From CAYNST01 sp964434105 (GTDB lineage: Bacteria > Pseudomonadota > Gammaproteobacteria > Pseudomonadales > Cellvibrionaceae), in the NCBI GenBank assembly GCA_964434105.1, contig CAYSTJ010000018.1, forward strand, positions 11,949 through 75,948: a DNA stretch of 64,000 nucleotides. The letters run 5' to 3'. Shown piece after piece: positions 16,010 to 23,986 of this stretch; within the stretch, counting starts at the first letter, position 1, and every line of letters starts with the position of its first letter. The notes under the pieces are model-generated. The model saw nothing but the letters and a program-made list of their open reading frames with translations, did no database searches and was not told where the DNA came from. Both the position numbers and the translations under genes were made by a program.

Positions 16010-17137
16010 GTGGATCTGAACACCACTGAAGAACTCATTGAAGACATTCGCCAGGGGCGGATGGTTATTCTAATGGACGACGAAGATCGCGAAAATGAAG
16101 GCGATCTGGTGATAGCTGCGGAGAAAATTTTACCGGAGCATATTAACTTTATGGCGCGCAATGCGCGTGGACTTATCTGCCTGACGCTGACCGCACCGCG
16201 CTGCAAGCAATTGGGCTTGCCCCTGATGACGTCGGAGAATCTTGCGCCTCACGGCACCAATTTTACCGTGTCCATTGAAGCTGCGGCTGGTGTTACCACC
16301 GGTATCAGTGCCGCAGATCGTGCGCGAACCGTGCAGGTAGCTGTTGCGCCGGATGCCGGGCCGTCGGACATTGTGCAGCCCGGACATATCTTTCCGATCA
16401 TGGCGCAACCCGGTGGTGTACTGAGCCGGGCAGGGCACACCGAGGCCGGATGCGATCTGGCCCGACTGGCCGGATTTGAACCGGCCGCGGTGATCGTGGA
16501 AATTATGAATGACGACGGCACCATGGCGCGACGCCCGGACCTTGAGGCATTCGCTCGCCAGTTTGATCTGAAAATCGGTACCATTGCAGACCTGATTCAA
16601 TATCGCACTGTCAACGAGCGCACGGTGCAGTGCATTAATGAACGTTTAGTGCAGACTTATTATGGCGAGTTCACGCTTAAAACCTATCGCGATACCGTGA
16701 TGGGAGAGCATCACTTTGCCATGATAAAAGGCGAAGTTGACCCCCGACAGCCGATATTGGTGCGGGTGCACGTCGGCAGCACGGCACGCGATATTCTGGG
16801 GTTGATCAACGTCTGTGAAACCGAGAGCAAGCGTCCGTGGACGTTTCACGCGGCCATGGCGCGCATCGCACGGGAGGGTGCGGGTGTTCTGGTTTTGATC
16901 GGTCACAGTGAAAGTTCGGAAGAAATCGAGGAGAGCATCGACTGGCTGTTGACCGGAAAACAAAGCCAGCCTCGCTCCAAGCTTGTCTACAAGGAAGTCG
17001 GTACCGGGTCCCAGATTCTCCAGGATCTCGGTGTCCAGCGTATGCGTCTGCTAAGCGCGCCATACCGGTTTAAGGCGATCTCGGGTTTTAACCTGGAGGT
17101 TGTCGAATATCTGGAAAATACCTGTAGAGAAGAGTAG
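16010..17137 (+). CDS. ribBA: 3,4-dihydroxy-2-butanone-4-phosphate synthase with degenerate GTP cyclohydrolase II domain
   Basis: The N-terminal half (residues 1-205) is an intact RibB, with DDEDRENEGDLV, HGTNFTVS and RAGHTEAGCDLA active-site segments. It makes the four-carbon precursor of riboflavin from ribulose 5-phosphate. The C-terminal half aligns with RibA, but the zinc-cysteine region reads VHVGSTARDILGLINVC instead of the H-S-E-C...R-C-D-C motif, so GTP cyclohydrolase activity is probably lost. A complete ribA is present at 20116. The start is GTG, after GAGG with 5-base spacing. This RibB plus dead RibA arrangement is common in pseudomonads. Confidence 0.93.
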   Translation: MDLNTTEELIEDIRQGRMVILMDDEDRENEGDLVIAAEKILPEHINFMARNARGLICLTLTAPRCKQLGLPLMTSENLAPHGTNFTVSIEAAAGVTTGISAADRARTVQVAVAPDAGPSDIVQPGHIFPIMAQPGGVLSRAGHTEAGCDLARLAGFEPAAVIVEIMNDDGTMARRPDLEAFARQFDLKIGTIADLIQYRTVNERTVQCINERLVQTYYGEFTLKTYRDTVMGEHHFAMIKGEVDPRQPILVRVHVGSTARDILGLINVCETESKRPWTFHAAMARIAREGAGVLVLIGHSESSEEIEESIDWLLTGKQSQPRSKLVYKEVGTGSQILQDLGVQRMRLLSAPYRFKAISGFNLEVVEYLENTCREE

Positions 17138-17237
17138 GGCCTTTCGGTTCGGGCTCTGGCAATAATCCTGTTTCCCCCCACTGACTCTGGCCGGGCTGGA
17201 GTGGTTTGGCCGGCGGGGAATGGCTGAACAGTAACAA

Positions 17238-17714
17238 ATGCGGAAAATTAACATGCGAATAATTGAAGGCAACTTTACACAGGCGCAGGGGCGTTATGCA
17301 CTGCTGGTCAGTCGCTGGAACAGTTTTGTGGTGGACCGCCTCAAGGAAGGCGCCATTGATACATTGCTGAGACATGGCATCGCGGACGACCAGATCGACA
17401 TATACTATACACCGGGATCGTTTGAGTTGCCGCTGGTTGCCAAACGGATCGCGGCCAAAGGCGAGTATGCGGCTATTGTTGCACTGGGCGCCGTAATCAG
17501 GGGCGGCACGCCGCATTTTGAGTATGTGGCAGGCGAATGTACCAAAGGACTGGCGCAGGTGTCCCTGGAAAGCGGTATGCCCATCGCGTTTGGCGTGCTG
17601 ACAGTTGATACCATTGAGCAGGCGATTGAACGCGCCGGCACCAAGGCAGGTAACAAAGGTGCCGAAGCGGCGATTACGGCCATCGAAATGGTGTCTCTGC
17701 TCGGTCAAATCTAG
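17238..17714 (+). CDS. ribH: 6,7-dimethyl-8-ribityllumazine synthase
   Basis: RibH condenses the pyrimidine dione with the four-carbon unit to form lumazine, the substrate of RibE. The 158 residues include GRYALLVSRWNSFVVD, YTPGSFELP and the catalytic region LGAVIRGGTPHFEYV with its histidine. ATG 17238 is used; ATG 17253 (MRIIEGNF) is equally possible because neither has a strong ribosome-binding site. In related genomes nusB follows directly; here 329 bases with family A elements intervene. Confidence 0.96.
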   Translation: MRKINMRIIEGNFTQAQGRYALLVSRWNSFVVDRLKEGAIDTLLRHGIADDQIDIYYTPGSFELPLVAKRIAAKGEYAAIVALGAVIRGGTPHFEYVAGECTKGLAQVSLESGMPIAFGVLTVDTIEQAIERAGTKAGNKGAEAAITAIEMVSLLGQI

Positions 17715-17819
17715 TGCCGAATGAATGGCTCCGTCATTGTCGACCTGCGACGTTGAGTCATGACGCATGTGGCGCCTGCTGAAAGTGCCGCGCATTTGGC
17801 TACTGGCTTTTCTGCAATG

Positions 17820-17859
17820 ATTCATCCGTGTCATAACCGTACGGGTTGCGTCCAGATTA
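17820..17859 (+). repeat. truncated family A end
   Basis: The segment with GTGTCATAACCGTACGGGTT and TTGCGTCCAGATTA matches the left part of family A copy 1 (GTGTCATAACTGTTCAGATT, TTGCGTCCAGATTT) and stops about 10 bases before the full copy 2. It looks like a remnant of an older insertion. Confidence 0.65.
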
Positions 17860-17869
17860 CTAATTTTTT

Positions 17870-18010
17870 GTAACTATTCAGCTCGTGTTGTAACTGTTCA
17901 GATTGCGACCAGATTTGTTCAGAGCAAGGCGAAAAATGTGAGTTTACTCGTGTAAATGACCATTTTTTAACGCAGCTATGGGCAAATCGGGGCGTGAGCT
18001 GAATAGTTAC
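17870..18010 (+). mobile_element. family A MITE-like element, copy 2 (141 bp)
   Basis: The element begins GTAACTATTCAGC and ends GCTGAATAGTTAC, a perfect 13-bp terminal inverted repeat, and has exactly the length of copy 1. The flanks are AATTTTTT (17862-17869) and ATTTTTTT (18011-18018), a 7-of-8 match that fits an 8-bp target duplication in a T-rich site. It separates ribH from nusB. Confidence 0.85.
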
Positions 18011-18043
18011 ATTTTTTTTATCGTATCAAGAGAGTTGTACAAC

Positions 18044-18484
18044 ATGCTGGTTACACCATCGCATCGTTCCAAAGCACGTCATTTCGCTATGCAGGCACTG
18101 TATCAATGGCAGGTGACCGGTAACCCGTTGAAGGCTATCGAAGCGGAGTTTCACGCCGATAATGACATGTCCAAGGTGGATGTGGCGTATTTTCACGAGC
18201 TGGTGCATGAGGTCCCCCGGCATTTGGCCGAGATCGAGACGGACTTTCTGCCCTTCGTCAATGATCTGACGCTGGAGCAGATCGACCCGATTACACTCGC
18301 GCTGCTGCGGCTGTCCTGTTATGAAATGCGCTTCCGTCTTGACGTGCCCTATAAAGTTGTCATCAACGAGTCCCTGCGGCTGTCTAAAAAATTTGGTGCG
18401 ACGGACAGCTACAAGTTTTTGAACGGCGTGCTGGATCGGGTCGCGACCCGACTGCGTAGTACAGAAATGCGGGCGCGCGACTAG
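18044..18484 (+). CDS. nusB: transcription antitermination factor NusB
   Basis: NusB binds boxA RNA with S10 (NusE) and supports rRNA antitermination. ATG 18044 follows an AGAGAG ribosome-binding site and gives 146 residues starting MLVTPSHRSKARHFAMQALYQWQ; the frame extends upstream into the repeat element without support. Family text includes LEQIDPITLALLRLSCYEM and KVVINESLRLSKKFGATDSYKFLNGVLD. The TAG stop straddles the left edge of a family B element: TA is flank and G is the first base of the element. Confidence 0.97.
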   Translation: MLVTPSHRSKARHFAMQALYQWQVTGNPLKAIEAEFHADNDMSKVDVAYFHELVHEVPRHLAEIETDFLPFVNDLTLEQIDPITLALLRLSCYEMRFRLDVPYKVVINESLRLSKKFGATDSYKFLNGVLDRVATRLRSTEMRARD

Positions 18485-18661
18485 GGTCTGTTGACGTTTC
18501 ATCATCATCATCACCACTGCTGGCGGCCATTTTTTCGACTGGCCTGGCAGAAGAAGCGTGGTGTGGTGGTACCAAATAAGCGACTGATAACGACGCCAGG
18601 CGGAAAAATGGTCCCAGCCCTTCAGGCACAACAGAGGCGATGATGAAACGTCAACAGACCC
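18484..18661 (+). mobile_element. family B fold-back element, copy 1 (about 178 bp), between nusB and thiL
   Basis: The left end is GGGTCTGTTGACGTTTCAT... and the right end is its inverse complement (ATGAAACGTCAACAGACCC); the match extends over about 23 bases. TA flanks both ends (18482-18483 and 18662-18663). Inside there is a second inverted pair (GGCCATTTTTTCG with GGCGGAAAAATGGTCC), so the whole element can fold into one long hairpin. It occupies the whole nusB-thiL gap. Relatives lie at 29754 and 50520. No transposase gene is present. Confidence 0.8.
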
Positions 18662-18663
18662 TA

Positions 18664-19623
18664 ATGGACGAGTTCGGCCTGATCCGTCAATACTTCGCAC
18701 GGTCGGGAGCCAGTGAAGATGTTCTGGTCGGCGTCGGTGATGACTGCGCGGTATTGCGGTTGCCGATGGGCCGGCATCTGGCCGTATCAATGGATACCAT
18801 GGTGCAGGGGGTGCATTTCCCTGAAGATACGCCGCCCCGGCATATTGGCAGCCGTGTTCTGTGCGCCGCGCTGAGCGATCTAGCCGCAATGGGTGCGCAA
18901 CCACACTGGTTTACACTTGGGCTGACGCTGCCGAATGCCGAACCAGAGTGGCTATTGGCGTTCAGTGACGGCTTGTTCCGGATTGCAGAACAGTATGAAT
19001 GCAGTCTGGTGGGCGGCGATACAACACGCGGCCCGTTGTGTATATCGGTGCAGGTGCACGGAAGTGTCTCACCGGACGGTATATTGCGGCGCAGCGGCGC
19101 CAATCCCGGGGACGTGATCTATGTAACCGGACAGCTCGGTGATGGCGCGGCGGCGCTGGCGCTGTTGTCCCGCAAGCTGACCGTGGCACCATCGTGCCGC
19201 GACTATTTGATGAACCGGTTCTACAGCCCCGCGCCCCGGATTCAGGACGGTCAGTTGCTGGCCGGTCTTGCCTCCAGCGCTATCGATGTCTCCGATGGGT
19301 TCTATCAGGATTTACAGCATATCTGCGAAGCCAATGGTGTCGGCGCCTGCGTGGACCTGACACGACTGCCGATGTCGGATCATTGGACCCGGTACGCCGA
19401 TGAGGACCAATGTATTGAGTGGGCGCTGACCGGCGGTGATGACTACGAACTGTGTTTCACTGTACCCCGCGAGCGCACAGCGCAGTTGGAGCAGCATATC
19501 CGTTCCGGCCGGATAAGCGCCACCGCGGTTGGCAAGATAGTAGAAAGACAGGATATAGTGCTTGTTCGTGAAGGACGTCCCTATTCATTAAAAAACCGGG
19601 GGTTCAAACATTTTGGCCACTAA
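18664..19623 (+). CDS. thiL: thiamine-monophosphate kinase
   Basis: ThiL phosphorylates thiamine monophosphate to thiamine pyrophosphate. The family start (E. coli-like M.EFxLI) matches MDEFGLIRQYF at ATG 18664, giving 319 residues. Motifs include VGVGDDCAVL, SMDTMVQGVHFP, ALSDLAAMGA, VGGDTTRGP and IDVSDGFYQDL. An in-frame upstream ATG pair at 18640 and 18643 lies in the end of the family B element. GAGG is 5 bases before ATG 18643, so a longer form starting MKRQQTL is possible. The end overlaps pgpA by 11 bases. Confidence 0.96.
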   Translation: MDEFGLIRQYFARSGASEDVLVGVGDDCAVLRLPMGRHLAVSMDTMVQGVHFPEDTPPRHIGSRVLCAALSDLAAMGAQPHWFTLGLTLPNAEPEWLLAFSDGLFRIAEQYECSLVGGDTTRGPLCISVQVHGSVSPDGILRRSGANPGDVIYVTGQLGDGAAALALLSRKLTVAPSCRDYLMNRFYSPAPRIQDGQLLAGLASSAIDVSDGFYQDLQHICEANGVGACVDLTRLPMSDHWTRYADEDQCIEWALTGGDDYELCFTVPRERTAQLEQHIRSGRISATAVGKIVERQDIVLVREGRPYSLKNRGFKHFGH

Positions 19624-20095
19624 AAATCCAGCGTTCGGCGAGCTGCTACGACACCCGGCCAGTTTTTTTGCCTTCGGTATGGGTTCCGGTCTGGCTCCGG
19701 TTATGCCGGGCACATTCGGCACTGTAGCAGCGCTGCCCATCTTCTGTCTGTTGCGGTTGATGCCCCAGGCAATGTATCTCGCCACCCTGGTCATAGCGTT
19801 TCTGGTGGGTATCGCATTGTGCGATATCGCCTCGCGACGGCTGGGGGTGCACGACCATGGTGGTATTGTCTGGGACGAGTTTGTGGGTCTGTGGCTGGCG
19901 CTCGCCTTTATTCCGTTTGAGTGGCCCTGGATACTGGCCGGCTTTCTGATTTTCCGCGCCTTTGACATGATCAAGCCCTGGCCCATTAGCTGGCTGGATA
20001 AACGTGTACACGGGGGGCTGGGGATTATGCTGGATGACATCCTTGCTGCACTGGCGACCATAGCTTGCCTGGAAGGCATTCGATTTATTCTTTAA
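19613..20095 (+). CDS. pgpA: phosphatidylglycerophosphatase A
   Basis: PgpA dephosphorylates phosphatidylglycerol phosphate in the inner membrane. The 160-residue protein has the family motifs GSGLAPVMPGTFGTVAALP, VHDHGGIVWDEFVG and FRAFDMIKPWPI, with three to four hydrophobic segments. The start is TTG inside the end of thiL (11-base overlap), so translation is coupled. The nusB-thiL-pgpA-ribA order is typical of gammaproteobacteria. Confidence 0.95.
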   Translation: MATKNPAFGELLRHPASFFAFGMGSGLAPVMPGTFGTVAALPIFCLLRLMPQAMYLATLVIAFLVGIALCDIASRRLGVHDHGGIVWDEFVGLWLALAFIPFEWPWILAGFLIFRAFDMIKPWPISWLDKRVHGGLGIMLDDILAALATIACLEGIRFIL

Positions 20096-20115
20096 ACCAA
20101 GTAAGGGTAGTGTCA

Positions 20116-20709
20116 GTGACCGTTGAATACGTGGAATCCTCAAAATTACCGACGCCCTGGGGTATGTTTGAAATGCATGGGTTTGCCGAAGCGGGCAAAG
20201 ACAAGGAGCATCTGGTGTTGACCATGGGGCGTGTGGACGACGGCGAACCGGTGCTCACCCGCCTGCATTCCGAGTGTCTCACCGGCGACGCACTGTTCAG
20301 TTTACGTTGTGATTGTGGCGCCCAGCTCCAGGCCGCCATGCATCGCATCGCCATAGAGGGCAGGGGAGCGATCTTTTACCTGCGTCAGGAAGGGCGGGGT
20401 ATCGGTTTGATCAACAAGATCCGGGCTTACCATCTGCAGGACAAGGGTGCAGACACCGTAGAGGCGAACGAGCAGTTGGGATTTGGCGCCGATATGCGTG
20501 ATTACACGATTTTGACACCGATGTTTCGGCATCTGGGAATCAGTCGGGTCCGCCTGATGACCAATAATCCCCGGAAAATCCAGGCATTGCAGGCATTACA
20601 CATCGAAGTGGTGGAGAGACTGGTACACGAAACCGGGCGCAATCCACACAATTTACATTATCTCGCTACCAAAAAAGGCAAGTTGGGGCATCTTCTGGAT
20701 GACAGTTAA
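20116..20709 (+). CDS. ribA: GTP cyclohydrolase II
   Basis: RibA opens GTP to 2,5-diamino-6-ribosylamino-pyrimidinone phosphate, the first step of riboflavin synthesis. GTG 20116 follows AAGG with 9-base spacing and gives MTVEYVESSKLPTPWG, 197 residues (E. coli 196); GTG 20110 is an alternative. The zinc-cysteine motif is complete (HSECLTGDALFSLRCDCG), as are RQEGRGIGL and DTVEANEQLGF. This intact enzyme complements the degenerate RibA half of ribBA at 16010. Confidence 0.97.
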   Translation: MTVEYVESSKLPTPWGMFEMHGFAEAGKDKEHLVLTMGRVDDGEPVLTRLHSECLTGDALFSLRCDCGAQLQAAMHRIAIEGRGAIFYLRQEGRGIGLINKIRAYHLQDKGADTVEANEQLGFGADMRDYTILTPMFRHLGISRVRLMTNNPRKIQALQALHIEVVERLVHETGRNPHNLHYLATKKGKLGHLLDDS

Positions 20710-20774
20710 CCGGTCGCTGGCCCGCTGCAGCTGGCCTGAGGTTGCGGTTTAGACAGCGACAGGCTACCGCGACG

Positions 20775-22691
20775 TCAGCAGGCTCGGGTCGTTGCGGGCT
20801 GATTTTTTTCCAATAGCTTGAGCCGCTGGTTGATCTGGTGTTCGATGCCCGCAAGATCGAGATCGACAGAGGCAAGCTGGGCTTTTCTGTCGGCATGTTC
20901 GATAAAAGTATCTGGCAGCCCAATCTGCAAGACTGGATTGACAATACCCGCTGCCGCCATGAACTCAGTGACCGCCGAGCCGGCTCCGCCGGCGATACAC
21001 CCTTCTTCTAGCGTGACAACCAACTGGCAGCCGCCTATCGCCGATTTAATCAATTCTGTGTCCAGTGGCTTTACCCAGCGCATGTCGCAGAGCGTATATC
21101 CATATCGGCGAGCGACGTCCTGAGCCTCGGCCAGCAGGACACCGAAGTTCAACAGGCAGACCCGGGTACCCTGCAGCAGCAACCGGCCCTTGCCCACCGG
21201 CAGCGGGTCAGATTTGACCGCAATAGGTACACCAGTGCCGATACCACGGGGATAACGAACCGCGGCAGCGCCACTGTGCTGATAGGCGGCGCTCAGTAAC
21301 TGATAGCATTCGTTTTCGTCACTGGGTGCGGCGATGGCCATGTCCGGAATGCAGCGCAGAAAAGCCAGATCAAATGCCCCCGAGTGCGTCGGTCCGTCCT
21401 CGCCAACGACGCCGGCGCGATCTATGGCAAAAGTGACGTTAAGGTTCTGCAGGGCAACGTCGTGGATCAACTGATCATAGGCGCGTTGCAGGAAAGTAGA
21501 GTATATGGCCACCACCGGTTTCTGACCCTCGCAGGCAAGACCCGCCGCCAGCGTGACCGCATGCTGCTCTGCAATAGCCACGTCGTGGAACCGGTCCGGA
21601 AATGCTTTGCTGAACTCTACCATCCCGCTTCCCTCACACATGGCGGGCGTAATGCCGACCAGTAAGGGGTCCTGTCGAGCCTGGTCGCAGAGCCACTTAC
21701 CGAAAACGGCCTGGTATTTTTGCCGTGGCAAGCTGGCGGCTTTCGGCTTGACCGATGATTTGGGTTCGATTTTATTCAGGGCGTGATAGCCCACCGGGTC
21801 CCGCTCGGCCGGGGTAAAGCCCTTGCCTTTGGTTGTTATGACGTGCAGCAGTTTCGGGCCTTTGAACTCCCGGAGACTGTTCAGGTCATGAGTCAGTCGG
21901 TTCAAATCGTGGCCGTCAATGGGGCCAATATAATAAAAGCCCAGCTCTTCAAACAGGGTGCTGGGTGAAACCATACCCTTCATATGTTCCTCGGCCCGTT
22001 TCGCCAGTTCGCGGGCGTGGGGCAGGTTTTCCAGCATTTTTTTGCTGCTTTCTCTCAGGACGCGGTAAAACTTGCTGGCCCAGATTTTGGAGAAATACGT
22101 TGCCAGCCCACCGACATTGGGCGAGATAGACATATTGTTGTCATTCAGGATAACCAGCAGATTGGCGCCTGTATGAGCCGCATGGTTTAACGCTTCAAAG
22201 GCCATGCCGGCCGTCATGGCACCATCGCCGATGACAGCCACTGTCTCCCGATTGATACCGCGCGCTGAGCTGGCCAGTGCCATCCCCAGGGCAGCACTCA
22301 TCGAAGTGCTTGAATGACCGACGCCGAAGGTGTCATAGGGGCTCTCACTGCGTTTGGGAAAGCCCGCCAGCCCGCCCTGGGTACGGATCGTGTGAATCTG
22401 GTCACGACGGCCGGTGAGGATCTTATGAGGATAAGTCTGGTGACCTACGTCCCAGACGAGGAGGTCATGGGGCGTCTCGAATACATAATGCAACGCAATG
22501 GTCAGCTCGACCACGCCCAGTCCGGCACCAAAATGTCCGCCGGATTGACCCACACTGTAAAGCAGAAACTCACGTAATTCACAGGCGAGCTGGGGCAGCT
22601 GTCGACGCTCCAGCTGGCGCAGGTCAGCGCCGCCGTTGATCTGGTCGAGCAGGGGCGTGAGCGGGCGCGTTTTGGGGATTTCGTCAAACAT
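20775..22691 (-). CDS. dxs: 1-deoxy-D-xylulose-5-phosphate synthase
   Basis: Dxs condenses pyruvate and glyceraldehyde 3-phosphate, the entry step of the MEP isoprenoid pathway and a source of thiamine and pyridoxal precursors. ATG 22691 gives 638 residues starting MFDEIPKTRPLTPLLDQI; the upstream open frame is not supported. The TPP site is visible (VGHSSTSMSAALGMALA, IGDGAMTAGMAFEALN, ILNDNNMSISPNVGG), as is the AEQHAVTLAAGLA region of the pyrimidine-binding domain. It converges on ribA and is followed (upstream on this strand) by apaH. Confidence 0.98.
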   Translation of the reverse strand: MFDEIPKTRPLTPLLDQINGGADLRQLERRQLPQLACELREFLLYSVGQSGGHFGAGLGVVELTIALHYVFETPHDLLVWDVGHQTYPHKILTGRRDQIHTIRTQGGLAGFPKRSESPYDTFGVGHSSTSMSAALGMALASSARGINRETVAVIGDGAMTAGMAFEALNHAAHTGANLLVILNDNNMSISPNVGGLATYFSKIWASKFYRVLRESSKKMLENLPHARELAKRAEEHMKGMVSPSTLFEELGFYYIGPIDGHDLNRLTHDLNSLREFKGPKLLHVITTKGKGFTPAERDPVGYHALNKIEPKSSVKPKAASLPRQKYQAVFGKWLCDQARQDPLLVGITPAMCEGSGMVEFSKAFPDRFHDVAIAEQHAVTLAAGLACEGQKPVVAIYSTFLQRAYDQLIHDVALQNLNVTFAIDRAGVVGEDGPTHSGAFDLAFLRCIPDMAIAAPSDENECYQLLSAAYQHSGAAAVRYPRGIGTGVPIAVKSDPLPVGKGRLLLQGTRVCLLNFGVLLAEAQDVARRYGYTLCDMRWVKPLDTELIKSAIGGCQLVVTLEEGCIAGGAGSAVTEFMAAAGIVNPVLQIGLPDTFIEHADRKAQLASVDLDLAGIEHQINQRLKLLEKNQPATTRAC

Positions 22692-22773
22692 ACTGAATCG
22701 GCTTACTGTAGCGTTCGGATAACCCGCTATTGTATTGCGGTGTGGGTGCCTTGGAAAGCGGGCAGGGCAAAAT

Positions 22774-23589
22774 TTAACCGAACCTGGAACAGTCCACACG
22801 AAAAAAACGGGCATCGTCCAGGCGGAGCATGGTCAGACAGCCGCCCCAGATACAGCCTGTATCCAGCGCAATGCGATCGTCCCGTGAGGTTTTGCCTTCG
22901 AGTGCTGCCCAGTGGCCAAACAGCAGACGATGGTATCCGTCGCCCTCGGGGCGATCGAATTCGAACCAGGGGCGCATGCCGGGCGGGGCATGACTCGCGC
23001 TTTCCTTGGCCTCAAAATCAAGTAACCCGTCCGTGCCAATAAAACGCATGCGGGTCAGATAGTTAACAATGGCGCGCAGGCGTTTGTTGCCGCTAAGGGC
23101 GTTGTCCCACTGCACGGGCTTGTTGCTGTACATTTTGCGAAGAAACTGACCTATACGGGGCCCGCGCATGATGTTCTCGACCTCATTGGCATAACCGGCG
23201 GCCTGATCCAGCGTCCAGATATGCGGGATACCGGCATGCGAGAGAACATAACGGTCGCTCCGGTGCAGCAGCGGCTGACGCCGCAACCACTGGATCATCT
23301 CTTCGCCATCCGCCGCATCGAGCACATCTGTAATGGTGTCCTTGCTGGTAATTTTACGCGCACCGTAGGCAATACCCAGCAAATGCAGGTCATGGTTACC
23401 CAAAACAGTGACTGCGCTGTCACCAAGTGCCATTACAGTACGCAACACCTCGACATTGTCCACGCCCCGGTTCACCAGGTCGCCGGCCAGCCAGAGCTGA
23501 TCCCGGGATGGACAGAATTTCACATTATCCAGTAGTGTCCTGAACGGACCCGCGCATCCCTGTATGTCACCGACGGCATAGATAGCCAT
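22774..23589 (-). CDS. apaH: symmetrical bis(5'-nucleosyl)-tetraphosphatase
   Basis: ApaH splits Ap4A to two ADP and also removes Np4-type caps from RNA. ATG 23589 gives 271 residues starting MAIYAVGDIQGC; an upstream extension is not used. Metallophosphatase motifs are GDIQGC, GDLVNRG, GNHDLH and SHAGIPHIW. It follows apaG by 4 bases at the distal end of the lptD-surA-pdxA-rsmA-apaG-apaH operon. Confidence 0.97.
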   Translation of the reverse strand: MAIYAVGDIQGCAGPFRTLLDNVKFCPSRDQLWLAGDLVNRGVDNVEVLRTVMALGDSAVTVLGNHDLHLLGIAYGARKITSKDTITDVLDAADGEEMIQWLRRQPLLHRSDRYVLSHAGIPHIWTLDQAAGYANEVENIMRGPRIGQFLRKMYSNKPVQWDNALSGNKRLRAIVNYLTRMRFIGTDGLLDFEAKESASHAPPGMRPWFEFDRPEGDGYHRLLFGHWAALEGKTSRDDRIALDTGCIWGGCLTMLRLDDARFFRVDCSRFG

Positions 23590-23593
23590 GTGT

Positions 23594-23986
23594 TCAGTGC
23601 AGTCTGTGTGGAGGCACCAGCGCGAAAGCTGGAATGGGCGCGTCAAACTGTTCGCCATCCGTGGTACGCATTTGATACGTGCCGGTCATGGTGCCAGTTT
23701 CGGTGGCCAGGATCACGCCACTGGAGTAACTGTAATTGCTGCCGGGGGATATGACCGGCTGTTCGCCGACGACACCCGTGCCCTGAACTTCCTGCACTTC
23801 ACCATTGTCATCGGTAATAATCCAGTGACGGCTGATAAGCTGGACGTCTGCCGAACCATTGTTGGTCAGGGTGATGGTATAGCCAAATACGTAGCGCGCA
23901 GCCAGCGGTTCTGACTGCTCCTCGAGAAATCGTGTTTTCACTTCGATGGCAATGCTTTTATTCAGGGTGCTGATGTCCGTCTGCAT
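23594..23986 (-). CDS. apaG: ApaG domain protein (Co2+/Mg2+ efflux-associated)
   Basis: ApaG is a fibronectin-III-like beta-sandwich protein of uncertain biochemical role. The 130 residues contain the family text ARYVFGYTITLTNNG, LISRHWIITDDNG and VQGTGVVGEQPVISPG. The ATG overlaps the rsmA end by 29 bases, so it is probably translated by coupling; apaH follows after 4 bases. Confidence 0.96.
   Translation of the reverse strand: MQTDISTLNKSIAIEVKTRFLEEQSEPLAARYVFGYTITLTNNGSADVQLISRHWIITDDNGEVQEVQGTGVVGEQPVISPGSNYSYSSGVILATETGTMTGTYQMRTTDGEQFDAPIPAFALVPPHRLH

Larger units (their letters stand above)
17715..18043. other. intergenic region ribH to nusB
   Basis: This 329-base gap is expanded by repeat insertion. 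It contains a truncated family A end (17820-17859), then a full family A element (17870-18010), then the nusB leader with an AGAGAG ribosome-binding site. The first 100 bases show nothing recognisable. Confidence 0.7.

Noticed and set aside
17216..17233. family A right end before ribH (GGCTGAACAGTAAC)
   Set aside because: Similarity to GCTGAATAGTTAC is short, the rest of the element is not present, and no flank duplication was seen.
17088..17834. 248-codon open frame opposite ribBA/ribH
   Set aside because: It overlaps two well-supported riboflavin genes and has no family match.
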